A program made the position numbers and the translations under genes. A DNA stretch of 64,000 nucleotides from positions 1 through 64,000 of the forward strand of contig ARYC01001083.1 of assembly GCA_000711775.1 (NCBI GenBank), read 5' to 3'. The DNA comes from Oxytricha trifallax. Lineage: Eukaryota; Ciliophora; Spirotrichea; Sporadotrichida; Oxytrichidae. Positions 11,990-23,600 of the stretch are shown one piece after another. Each line of letters begins with the position of its first letter. Position 1 is the first letter of the stretch. Below the pieces are notes generated by a model. The model was not told where the DNA came from and ran no database searches. It worked only from the letters and a program-made list of their open reading frames with translations.

Positions 11990-14330
11990 CATGATCTTTT
12001 TATAGGCACTTTTAATTGATTTAAATAGAGTATTCCACTTTTTTTCATAGCTACGACTAATATCATTAATTTCTAATAAATGCTTTTAGTGAGTAAATTT
12101 TAAAGAATCATCCTCTATATCGATTGATTTTAGATACCTCATTAGAAACACGAACATTATTTCAGATTTTGAGAATTCAATCATCAGTTCATATTTATAT
12201 TTAAGCAGTTTAATATATTGAATTGTATGTTAATTTAATGTTCATATTTTTCAAAGCTACGATCAATTTCACCTTTTTTATATGTAATTTCTTTATATGG
12301 GGAAGCCTTTTTGTAATTAAAAATTATATAATAAGTTTAAATCTAAAAATTAAATAACAAACTCAGCAAGCATACTTTTAGCAAATACTTGTACGCTTAA
12401 TAAATTAAAATGATTTATAGAACTCATTTTTTATTTATTAAAAATTTTATAAATAATCAAATCAGACATCCCATTTCTTTAAATAAGTAAATGATACTAT
12501 TAATAACTGCTTCTTTTTCAAATTGCCCTAAGAAAACAGATGAGTAAATTTTACTAAGGATTTCCTTATCAAAATATCTCACTGAAAAATAAGGTGGCAA
12601 ATAGTTGCTTATTGATTCTGCCATATAAAATTATAAATGATGAAAGCATTTAAATTAATATTATTGTAGGAATACATTCGAAATTGGGAAATTAATTTAA
12701 ATTAAATTAATTATAAATCAAAATCTTGGCAGTTAAAGTTGGCCAATTTAAACGATCTTGGGCTCATTCGATACAGAATTCAAAATTAGCTGGACTTTAC
12801 TATTGGCGGTACTATTTTATCTCATACCTGGAGCGAGATAACTCGACTTTAATTAAATACATCTAAATTCATTAAATTATACCTACACATTAAAGTCGAG
12901 TTATCTCGCTCCAGTGATGCGACAAAATAGTACCGCCAATAGTAAAGTCCAGCTAATTTTGAATTCTGTATCGAATGAGCCCAAGATCGTTTAAATTGGC
13001 CAACTTTAACTGCCAAGATTTTGATTTATAATTAATTTAATTTAAATTAATTTCCCAATTTTCGAATATATTCCTACAATAATTCATTACATAATTTACA
13101 AATGCATATCATAATTTTCCAAAAGCATTAAGAAATGGGTATATGTGTATTTGTTAATTTTTGAATACTTTGTGAGGTAATTCATTCCTTGAATAAGAAC
13201 CCTAAATATAATTTAATATTTTTAGGTAATTAATTATTATTTAATACAAAAGGATAGTGTATATTTCTATAAATAAAACTTTATGATAGAATATTAATAT
13301 CAAATTATAAAAATGATTGTGAATTTGTTCTTGTTCATTTGCTTTTCTTTCTAATAATAGTTCTCCTAGTATTCCATATAATCGGAGAGTTATTTCATGA
13401 GAATCTCCGCATAAATCTCTATACTTTTACAGCCAACCTTCAACTTGAATAATCGCTTATTAATATTGTTAAGGAATAATCTTTATAAAATAGTATATAT
13501 TATTTATAAAGTATAACTTTTATTTTCTTGGTAGATTTAAGAATTATTCAAACTTGAATTTTATAATTTTATAATATAGATATCTTTTCTTTATGTAAAG
13601 TTAAGATTTTTAGTTTAAATTATTAATGATTTTTTACTAGAAAATACTGATTTTGTGTTTTTAGCAAATTGAAATACTCATAGGCTATATCTACATAATT
13701 ATTTGTACAGAACTCTTTTTTTTAATATAAATCTTCAACTGCAAACTTTTTGCAAAGTATCTAAGCTTCCTAAAGATTCCCATCTTCCAACAAAGCTTTA
13801 ATACACTATGCAATCACTTTATTTATATAGTCCTAGGAACTCTCTAATTTAAATGAATTAAGGAATCTATAAAAAAATTTTAAGTCATTTCTGAAAGGCA
13901 TTTCTCCCATTTGATGGGAATTTAAAATAAAACAATCAAATAAAAATATCATTTATTTTATTCTTTTTTCTCGAGATTTCGATTGATAAGCTAAATTTAT
14001 GATTAACTACTTAAATATTTATGTTTATCAAAAATATCATCCATAATACAAATCAATTTTATTTTTATTTTTAGGCGTAAAATTAGTCTCAAATTATTTC
14101 AACTTCTTAATGATTATTAAAAATATAATAAGTAATCTCGCAATATTCACTTTTAATATAAAATATTAATTTAAAACCCTCTATATTTGCTAAGACATTC
14201 CCATGAAAGTTTGCCTCGCAACTTATTCCCAAAGATAGACTTCACGATCAGATCTAATTTCCACTACAATATCATTTAAACACGAAAGCTCTTGATTAGC
14301 CAATATTAAGTTATAAAACTCAGCTGCTAT
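11990..14330 (-). CDS. Helical/TPR-like gene in segments, copy 1
   Basis: Minus-strand pieces read as protein in ciliate code. About 13640-13890 has ALLEDGNLQEAQILCKKFAV and later NNYVDIAYEYFNLL, like a TPR hairpin. About 13330-13480 has VEGWLQKYRDLCGDSHEITL. Bases 13090-13200 have MNYLTKYSKIN. Bases 12457-12624 start at an ATG (MAESISNYLPPYF) and end in TGA. Bases about 12010-12240 have FSKSEIMFVFLMRYLKSID. A MITE (12664-13079) separates pieces. The second copy at 48485-50300 keeps the same frames, mostly by silent or conservative change. AT-rich joints with TGA may be introns or excised segments. Exact function unknown. Confidence 0.5.
12457..12624 (-). CDS. ATG-initiated segment of the helical gene, copy 1
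   Basis: 55 residues from ATG 12622-12624 to TGA. The start resembles the DPY-30-like protein in layout (acidic start, short aromatic-rich helix, then FDKEILSKIYSS). The copy at about 48990-49152 has the same frame and the same TGA after MGCLI, so the stop or a splice/excision joint is shared. In the other copy the frame is open upstream of this ATG, so the ATG may be internal. Confidence 0.4.
   Translation of the reverse strand: MAESISNYLPPYFSVRYFDKEILSKIYSSVFLGQFEKEAVINSIIYLFKEMGCLI
12664..13079. mobile_element. 416-bp MITE, TTGTAGGAATAC ends, TA target
   Basis: Almost perfect inverted repeat with ends TTGTAGGAATACATTCGAAA and its complement, flanked by TA on both sides (12662-12663, 13080-13081). 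This is the target pattern of Tc1/mariner-type elements. The paralogous site near 49180 has no element. The interior contains the mirrored block GGACTTTACTATTGGCGGTA. Two relatives lie at 26715-27129 and 58061-58477. Non-autonomous. Confidence 0.9.
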
Positions 14331-15040
14331 TGTAAAATAATGTAATTAAATCTATATTTAAAAATTTAAAATAAAGATTTAAAATTAAGCAACAAGTAGA
14401 CTTTAAGTAATATTTTAAGGGAATTTATTATAGAAATATTATAATTTCCTGTAAATATTGAATTTTAAGGTGGAATTCTCTCGCATATTGATATATACTT
14501 TTAAAGACTTACAACTGAAAGCACAATTACTAATAAGCACAAATGAGATATAAATTTAAGCATATTCAAATTTAGTTTAAAAACAATATATACTCATAAT
14601 AAAGCAGTTTCAGATTTACTGTCTAGACGGTTGGTTTATTGTTCTATTCTGATAGGGTGGAGGGGGTTGATACCTAAGGTTTGCTGATATTTATACCTGG
14701 TAATATACTTGGATTAACATAGGGTGATGTTGTGCCTTTAATTTTTAAAATACACAGCATACTCGTCCGGATCTATCTGGTATGACGAAATGGCAGCAAC
14801 TATACGGCTCGATCCTTATGATTCTGGAGAGGAAGTAGAGAAGAATAGCCTCCCCACTATTTTCCCTTAATATAAGTTTACTATTAACTTTACAAACTAA
14901 TTACTAACTACTTCAAAGAATAAGGTATCTATATTTGATAAACAATATTAATTAAATATGGTAGATTAATTACACTTAAACAATCAAAAACTAGTATAAT
15001 CTTAATAATTTAAAAAAATATCATTTTTTGTCAAAATTTA
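14200..15040 (-). other. Probable decayed coding stretch shared with 54400-55185
   Basis: The segment is conserved between the two copies. Minus-strand frames read as protein over 14600-14770 (for example NISKPQVSTPSTLSEQNN). A plus-strand frame at 14750-14870 also looks coding (LDPYDSGEEVEKNSLP). The second copy has small indels and does not keep either frame throughout. I cannot choose the strand or name a product. Confidence 0.3.
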
Positions 15041-15127
15041 AGTAATGCTCTTTTTATGGGGCAACATAATTTTTATATCAAAATTTTTTAATATTTTTTA
15101 AACTTATTAAAGATTACTATTAATTCA

Positions 15128-15410
15128 GTTTACAGGAAGCAGATCTCTGCGAGCTCTGCAGGAGACACTCCTAGTTAAAAGCTAGGCTCTTGTTTCGTAT
15201 GCATTTCGGTACAGAAATATGAGGAATGGGGGCGAGGTGGTTTTTCGGAGTTTTTTAGTTCATGACTTGCCACGTCATTGATTGCCACGTCAACTCACTT
15301 CAGTACGTCTTCGTCACGACTAAGACTGATGGTTTGATTTTAGTATTGAACAGTGAATTGAGAAATATTTTAATTTTGAGTTTAACTCATTAATCATCAT
15401 CATCATTATT
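15128..15410. other. GC-richer 285-bp block inside the TIR element
   Basis: Present only in this copy of the element; the other copy joins directly. About 45% GC, with a direct repeat TTGCCACGTCA near 15277-15303 and a small hairpin CCTAG...CTAGG near 15170. No tRNA fold, open frame or known family was found. Confidence 0.35.
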
Positions 15411-15560
15411 AATTTATATATATTGGGTTATGCAGACCTTCTATCATAATTTCTAAGTGTCTAATGAACCATTTATTTATATCTTTACTATATATTTATT
15501 ATAAAAAAATTATTAAAAAGAGAAATTTATCATAAAAATAGTAATTTATATGATCTTTTC

Positions 15561-16195
15561 GGGTGGTACCTGTCTCACACCCCCCCATTTTTATTATAGT
15601 AAAAATAAAAAAAACATTAATTATTTTACTAGCCAAAATTGGGTCGAAAATCACGAATTTAATAAAAAACTTTTTAGTAACACTTTGAGGTAGTATCACT
15701 TCGAAAAAAGTTATCGATATATCATAAAAATACAAATATAAATAGTTTTTTTAATGAAATTTTTAGGGTGATTTTTACTCTGATAATTTTCTTTTCTTAA
15801 CTTATAATTTCTATTGTACTGAAACTTGGAGTCTATTTAAAATAGAATTAAGATCTATTATAGTGAATAATCAATTATTTTATGAATAATATTTTTTTGT
15901 CACTCCAAACATAACAATATGTTGTCTACAAGTTTCAGTACAATTGAAATTATAAGTTAAGAAAAGAAAATTATCAGAGTAAAAATCACCCTAAAAATTT
16001 CATTAAAAAAACTATTTATATTTGTATTTTTATGATATATCGATAACTTTTTCGAAGTGATACTACCTCAAAGTGTTACCAAAAAGTTTTTTAATTATTA
16101 AATTCGTGATTTTCGACCCAAATTTGGCTAGTAAGTTAATTAATGTTTTTATTTTTACTATAATAAAAGTGGGGGGTGTGAGACAGGTACCACCC
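15561..16195. mobile_element. 635-bp inner palindrome, GGGTGGTACCTGTCTCACAC ends
   Basis: Inverted ends GGGTGGTACCTGTCTCACAC and GTGTGAGACAGGTACCACCC enclose arms that pair to a centre near 15880. It sits exactly at the centre of the larger palindrome and the flanks are inverted rather than direct repeats, so no TSD can be read. Absent from the paralog at 55.2-56.6 kb. Confidence 0.7.
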
Positions 16196-16619
16196 AAAGA
16201 TCATTTAATATTACAATTTTTATGATAAATTTCTCTTTTTAATAATTTTTTTATAATAAATATATAGTAAAGATATAAATAAATGGTTCATTAGACACTT
16301 AGAAATTATGATAGAAGGTCTGCATAACCCAATAAATGAATTAATAATAATCTTTTATAAGATTAAAAAATATTAAAAAATTTGATATAATATTATGTTT
16401 CCCCATAAGGAGAGCATTACCCCAACATTAAAATAAATTTAAATAATTTTTTATTGTATCATTTTCTGTGATTATTACCTAAATTTACTTAAGCTCTTAT
16501 ACATGATTATATATTAACATTAATATATATTATTTTTATTTGATAGTCTATAATTTTAAAATTGATTTTTATAGACAAAATTAAATTTATACCTAAACAA
16601 ATTATGATTTTTTAAGAAC

Positions 16620-17760
16620 GCGGTTAACTATATAAAATATTTATCATTTCAAATATAAGATAATATTTTCTCTCCTAGTTTTTCTTTAAATATCTTGTTA
16701 ATTTTTAGACATTACATATATGACTGATTTCAATTTTTTATGTTTAAGGATAGTTAAAATGAGTGCTTAATTTATATGAAATAATTAAGCTTTTTACTTT
16801 AAAAGAATTTTTATAAATATTAATTAACTTCACTAACACAAATAATTATTCATCATTCTATAGGTTTGAGTATACTTATTCCATTTTTATGTTCTTAAAA
16901 TTTCTTAAGACTATTACAATAACAATATAACTAAATGATGCTAATGTGTATTTATGAAATCCTTTGGCTTATAAGTACTCTTTAAATCTTTATAGTTTTT
17001 AATATATCCACTTATTTCACCATTTTTCCCAAAATAAGGATTGAAAATTTTGATAAAATTTTTTGTCTAAACAATTGACATTCCGTTTGGCAAGAGCAGT
17101 TGCTTTATAGATTTGATTATATCAATTAAAATATTTTTAAAATCTAAGTCATTCATATACTCTTGTATTAATTTTTCTAGATTATTTTCATAGAATGGTA
17201 AGAAGTCTTCCTTGTTGTAATATCCTTTTCATTTATTCATTAAAAGTGATAAATATGATATATATTGATGTTTAATATGATTATATTAACTAAATCCATT
17301 TAATTAGTCAAGTTCATCTATTCTACTGTCTTCGAATGACTAACCTTTGACGCTGTCTTCATAATTTTTCAATAGCGGGTAAAGTTAATTCTCTAGTATG
17401 ACTTTGTATTTAGATAGAAAACCAATATGAACAATAGCTTCAATTTTATTTTCTTTTTTCATTTAAACTTATAATTTTAAGAGAAAGTATGGACTATCGA
17501 CAAATATCCTTGAATATTTTTGTAATATTAGTTTCAAACTCTTCCCTTCAACCAAATCGTCAAGCATTTATTGACAAATATTACTATTTTAGAAGTCGCA
17601 TTTTATTTATTTTGTTTCTTAAATGCATTATTGATAATTAAAAAATAATTCTAAAATTTGTACTGATCCTTATTTTTAATTTAAGATGCAAAATAAAAAT
17701 CTCTCTTGATTTAACAACTCATAGAAAAAATGATTATTTTTTAATTTTAGTAAATATAAA
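16620..17760 (-). CDS. Conserved unknown gene, copy 1
   Basis: Minus-strand frames are open in ciliate code over about 17350-17700 (MLDDLVEGKSLKLILQKYSR ... GFLSKYKVILENQLYPLL) and about 16960-17230 (KGYYNKEDFLPFYENNLEK ... NPYFGKNGEISGYI), with further conserved but shifted sequence to about 16640. The copy at 56766-57757 keeps the same protein with mostly conservative changes, so this was a selected gene. A TGA separates the two halves here (about 17232), where the other copy has a frame change. No family was recognised; it looks soluble and largely helical. Confidence 0.55.
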
Positions 17761-18430
17761 CTTTATTAGAAAATAAATAAAGGGAAAATATGAAAATGTA
17801 TTTTTTTTTATTATGTCCTAATCTATGAATGAAACATAATCAATGTGATTATTACTATAAATATCAATAAAATTAATTGAATAAATCCTATAGCACTAAA
17901 ATATGTGACTTCATTTCTTATAATAATATAAATATGATATGCTAATATATGAATAATTCTTCCAATAATAAAATGTTCTTATCAAGCTATACTTATCAAT
18001 CTCAAATAAATCATTCTTTGATTATGAAATTTTTTTTCTCCATTTATTATACCAAAATAACTTTTTATTATCAATTTAAAAATATATTATTATTTTAATT
18101 GGATTTAGAATGAGAGAAAATTACAAAATAATTGCTTTGTAATAAATTAAAAAAATTAATTTACTTTTTTTATCAGTTTGTAAGGTTATAAGATTGCTCA
18201 TATAATTTAAATATATTTTATTATTTCAAATGCAGATAATAAACTTTTTCATTATCTGAACACAATTTTAACCAAAATAGTTTTACAGAAGGATTCATGG
18301 ACTTTGAGAATTAGTGAATTTATATATATATATGATAGATAAATTTAATCTGATATAATCTGGCAAAGAGAATTATTATTTCTCAAAAAATTAGAGAGCT
18401 AGTACTTCAATTGAGATTTAGATCTTCATA
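17761..18430. other. AT-rich spacer, matches 57760-58930
   Basis: Conserved between copies apart from the MITE inserted at 58061 in the second one. No gene seen. Confidence 0.5.
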
Positions 18431-18439
18431 GGCTTTTAA

Positions 18440-19250
18440 CCATAAGATGAATTACTTTTACTTTAAAACAATTATAAAAATTTACTCGTTTTAGCATTCG
18501 TTAGATTTCTTTGATATGCGCGCATTAACATCTTAATAGAAGTACATAAACTATCTTTTCAAGTCCACATTTAGAATTATCTTAGGCGCAAGTAGACATT
18601 CTCATTTCTACTCAGACACTTCAATCTCAAAAAAAATTATCACTGTTTAATATATGCAAGATGTTTCACAAATAATTTTCATTTAAACAATTAAGGCTTC
18701 AAAGTTTAGCAGTTTTATAAAAAAAAGGGATTAGATAAAAGGTGATGAGAAGTAAATATCGTATTACTCCTTTAAAATAATAGCAAATTCTCAAAAAATA
18801 AATTTATTGTTATTAAGAAATCTTTGATTTAATTAAAGTGTATGTTAGCAAAGATGGGCTTGAATCATTTTATATTTGATAAAAATCTATTAAAAAGTAA
18901 GATATAATTGACAGTTTAGCTCCGATAGTAAATAAAAATAAGGAACATAAACTTGTCATTTTTATGGATAATTTACTTGTCCATCATAGCAAGGAATTTA
19001 AACAGAAATTTTTAGATAATATATCAAGATATTATACAATGCTCCATACTTCTCTATGTTTAAATTCATTTGAGGAAGTGTTCTCAAGAGTAAATAAAGG
19101 TACATAAACAATATAATTAGTTTGGATTTAATGTTCTCTAATAAAATGCACATTGCGATTATTGAGAATAGCTTATAGCAAATTTAATAAAGTCACTGTA
19201 ATAGAACTGAAATTAGACAAATATAAATGATGAGATAATTAATAAGTTTA
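18440..19250 (+). pseudogene. Tc1/IS630-like transposase remnant (not TBE), copy 1
   Basis: Plus-strand remnant of a DDE transposase. The second catalytic motif is intact (FMDNLLVHHSKEF at about 18960-19000) and the third region reads LCLNSFEEVFSRVNKG. The segment carrying the first catalytic Asp (MDETKF in the copy at 59393) is deleted. Small indels break the C-terminal part. It is inactive as it stands. It is distinct from the TBE transposase, whose third motif is SPQFNGIEFYW. It overlaps the 3' end of the kinase-like gene on the other strand. Confidence 0.65.
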
Positions 19251-20300
19251 TGAAAAAAAAGGGAAAATAATTTTTAAATATATGTTAAGCTTAATCGCTC
19301 ACATTTGGTTCCTAAGTAGTCTCTTTGGTAGTGGGAAAATCATTATATTTAATTCTTTTCTCTTTTCTCTACCTCTGGCAGTTATTACTTGGTCTCTTCA
19401 GCATTAAAGGTTTTATAGATCTTGACTTATTCAAATCGCTTTCGTTACTTATTAACTCTCCTTGGTTTTGACTTAATATTAAATAAAGGAGAAAGCGCTT
19501 TCCCCTTTCACTTTAAAAAATGTCATATTATAAATACTTAATTGATAAATATGGATCTTATTCAATTTATTACAAGAAGTCAGGGTTAATTAATATTTAA
19601 TTGCCTTTTTCTATTATTCTTGAGATAAACAATTTCTAAGCTTATGTTGATGTTTGACTGTCTCTTCTAAATATTCTTAGGATATTGTCCCCGAGAACTT
19701 TAAAGAAAAACTCCTAATCAGACAACTTTCCAGTATCCTCATAATAGTCTAGATGCTCCAAAATTACTTTTTCGTCTATAATTTAATTGAAGCTAGATTG
19801 AATTGATAACTCATGATTGTTTGATACATTGATACTCTATATTGCTATTGAATAATCTATACTCTCTCTCTTAATAAACATCTTTGACAAACCTCCTTGA
19901 GATCTTTTTGTAAGGTGACATGTAAAAGCCCTCTACTTGGTTAAACCAAATGATATCAAAACTAAAGTAAGTAATTTTGTCAACTAAGCTCAGATTGGAG
20001 ATTAATCATATGTCACCAAAATCAAGAATATTTCATATTTGAACAATCAAGCAAGATATTGGAAAACTGGGGATTAAATTGGAATATCTACTCATTAATA
20101 GTTAATGAATTAGAGTTTCATATTAGGACAAAATTTTAAGCAAAAGTAAGAAAATATCTTATGTATTGATAGGTTGAGAGAATATAGCAACGATAAAAGA
20201 CTCACCTAAATATTTAAAGAGGTTGAAAAATTATTAGTGGATGCAAAATGAATCTTCCTACAATTAATATTTGTAGTAAATGTGCTTTCGAGTTACTATA
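19193..20300 (-). CDS. Second kinase-like gene with C-terminal extension, copy 1
   Basis: About 19193-19960 on the minus strand is open for some 255 codons in ciliate code, with features such as LEHLDYYEDTGKLSDQEFFF and a basic patch RQRKEKRIKYND near the end. Upstream, 19860-20150 shows a kinase C-lobe: NPQFSNILLDCSN (catalytic loop type), then LDFGDI (DFG), then EGFYMSPYKK (APE position). These lie in two frames and are interrupted by TGA, so the kinase part looks decayed while the C-terminal part is open. The second copy (59950-60505) has stops in the C-terminal part as well. Confidence 0.5.
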
Positions 20301-20614
20301 GCATTGAAATTAATTTCATTTTATTAATATTCACTAAATTCTTTAATTTATCAAGGTTTGAACAATTTTTTTCAAGAAGGTAATTCATAAAAAATATATC
20401 TAAATTAAAATACCATTCAAAATTTAGATAGGTAATATATAACTCATTTGTTAAGCAAAATCTTTTTATTAAAAGTACTTAATAGTATAATATATTATAT
20501 CAATTAAGTTTAAATTTGTTGTCTATTTTAAAATAATTTTATTTTATAATTTATTTAAACTTTACATGTTAATTACATTAATAAACTATACATTTAAACT
20601 TCCTTCATAGTAAT

Positions 20615-23600
20615 TCACTTAATTTCTAATTAAGGGAGTTTATGTTTTGATTTGTCAAAGGTTTTAAGGTCTTAATATGCTAATGTTAATCCTTTGATGA
20701 AATAAGCCTTTTAATCTTCCTAAATATTATGGTCTAGCTTAATAGTAGTCCCTAGATCTCCAATTTTTATGAGCTGATCTTTAAAAACCAAAAGATTGTG
20801 AGGTTTCATATCTCCGTAATAAACATCTCTTTAATGAAGGTAAGCCATTATTTGGATTGTCTAATAGAAATAATAGGCTAACTTCTCTGGGGAATAGTAT
20901 TCATAGAATTTATCTGATAGTTCCTGATTATTCTTCTAAATATATATATATATACTTCATTATATCTAATTAATTTATTTAATTAATCAACACATAAAAT
21001 AATTATTATTCCATATTTGTTCTAACCGAGATACCCCTACCCACCACAAAAATAAAACCATTTATATACCTTTAATCAATTTCATTCGTCAAAATTCTAG
21101 AAAAAAAATCATAAAATTTTATTTAATTTCTCATAGATCTTTTGTATTATTAAAAATAATTATAAAAATGATGTAAAATCATTTATTTTATTGTTTTTAT
21201 TATCGTATTATGAAAAATGAAGTTGATTTAAGATATTTAAATTAAATTAAAATTATCAATTTTTATGTTTAAAAATGAAATTCTTTAAAAAATTTGAAAT
21301 TGAAGCTCTATTCTAATACAGACAAGTCGAGGCATTTAATAAATATGATTAAATATTTTGTATTTTATATAACCAAGAATTTCATGATTGAGTTAAATTA
21401 AAGGTATAAAGAATGAAAAATTCATAGAAAAATGTATTTATATGGTAAGGAGTGGCGAGGGTGGTGGTAGGTATATATCGGCCTAGCATAGGGAGGGGTG
21501 TGGAAAAGTATCTCGGTTAGAACACATATTTTTAGCAAATCTTTGAGCGAAAATCTTGCTCTTTCGACAACTACAAGGTAGTTTTTGATGATATTATTAT
21601 CGACATCATATTCTATAATTTCTTCTTTAACTTATGCAATAAATTTATCTGACTACAGTAATTTTAACTGTTAAGTTTCGCCCATTTAATTAGTGAGAAC
21701 TGATTGTTTTATTACTTCATCAATTTTATTATTTGTGTTTGTAACTGATTGTTTTATGACTGTTCCGACCGAGACCCGTACCCCCCCATACCCCTCTTCT
21801 AAAAAATACCCCCTTCACACCCGTACCCCCGTACCCCCCATACCCCCCGTACCCCCCCATAAAATCCCCCATTTCATATGAAATTTTTTATCCGCGCAGT
21901 CTGAATCGATTTCCTTCATGACATCTCGTCATCATATATAGATAATTTTTTATAAGAAATATCATAAATTTTTGAAAATTTATTCTTTGCTTATTAACCC
22001 ATAATAGCATATTAATTTCATTTTTTTTAATTTTTCAACGCTCACCATTATTTTTGAGTACATACTCTCATAAGAAATTATTTATTTTATGAGTAACACA
22101 TTGATAAACATAATTTTATTTTAAAATGATAATTATTTATAAAGTACTTGTTATAATTCTTAATATCTTTGGGTAATGCCCCCTGCGATGGGCCGCTTAA
22201 AGTTTTTTCTATATTTTTCTTAAATGTTCTAAAAATCATTAAAACATCAAAGTAATCTGTCATAAGTCATTAATAAGCTCCCTTATGACTTATAAAAGCA
22301 GTCTATAACAACAAAAAATATAATAACTTTTATCAATAACATCATAAATTACATTCAATTTTGAAATAATATTACTAATTTTTTTAAATATTTTATGATT
22401 ATTATATTTATTTTTTCACAAATTTATATTCTAATATCATGATTAAATGTTATAATTGCGACAAAACATTAATGATTTATGTAATCTTATAGATCATTAT
22501 GCTAAATGATTGTATTTGTCGCATTTATAACATTTAATCATGATATTAGAATATAAATTTGTGAAAAAATAAATATAATAATCATAAAATATTTAAAAAA
22601 ATTAGTAATATTATTTCAAAATTGAATGTATTTTATGATGTTATTGATAAAAGTTATTATATTTTTTGTTGTTATAGACTGCTTTTATAAGTCATAAGGG
22701 AGCTTATTAATGACTTATGACAAATTACTTTGATGTTTTAATGATTTTTAGAACATTTAAGAAAAATATAGAAAAAACTTTTAGCGGCCCATCGCAGGGG
22801 GCCATTACCCAAAGATATTAAGAATTATAACAAGTACTTTATAAATAATTATCATTTTAAAATAAAATTATGTTTATCAATGTGTTACTCATAAAATAAA
22901 TAATTTCCTATGAGAGTATGTACTCAAAAAATAATGGCGAGCGTTGAAAAATTAAAAAAAATGAAATTAATATGCTATTATGGGTTATTAAGCAAAGAAT
23001 AAATTTTCAAAAATTTATGATATTTCATATAAAAAATTATCTATATATGATGACGAGATGTCATGAAGGAAATCGATTCAGACTGCGCGGATACAAAATT
23101 TCATATGAAATGGGGGATTTTATGGGGGGTACGGGGGGTGAGGGGTACGGGGGTACGGGTGTGAAGGGGGTATTTTTTAGAAGAGGGGTACGGGGGGGGT
23201 ACGGTGGGGGTACGGGTCTCGGTCGGAACATATGACCACTTCATCAACTCCTAAGTGGTCTAGTTTATAAACAACTGACTCTCCTCCTCTAGCTATTTCG
23301 CTTATACTATTAGTTAAATAAAATATTTTTGAATGAAGAGTTATATACCAATTATAAAGAAAATATTTTATGAAAAATTGTTCAGCAATAATTGCATTTC
23401 AGAATAAAAACTATATGATTTTCTTAGTTTTTTATAATATTTTAATGTTTGATCAATTTATAGAAAGTTAAGCATTTTAATATTTGTAATATTGATTTAA
23501 ATTAATCATTTCAATAAAAAGAATCTAAAAATAATAATAAATTTATGCTTTCCAACACTTATAATTAATTGATTAGATTTAGAAATATTTCTATACAAAT

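Larger units (their letters stand above)
15042..16422. mobile_element. TIR element, AGTAATGCTC...TATGGGG ends, palindromic body
   Basis: Ends are inverted copies (left TAATGCTCTTTTTATGGGG, right complement reading TAATGCTCTCCTTATGGGG). From 15420 to 16345 the body is one long palindrome with arms starting TATTGGGTTATGCAGACC. The paralog at 55187-56592 has the same ends and arms but a different centre. A related element surrounds the TBE at 30682. Members with GGGTAATGC or GGGTATTG ends form a family here. Confidence 0.75.

Noticed and set aside
15128-15220. Possible tRNA or SINE head
   Set aside because: Only one small hairpin is seen; no complete cloverleaf, A box and B box, or 3' tail.
21780-21860. 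CGTACCCCC-type runs as a satellite or telomere array
   Set aside because: They are the C-rich ends of a palindromic MITE, mirrored at 23110-23230.
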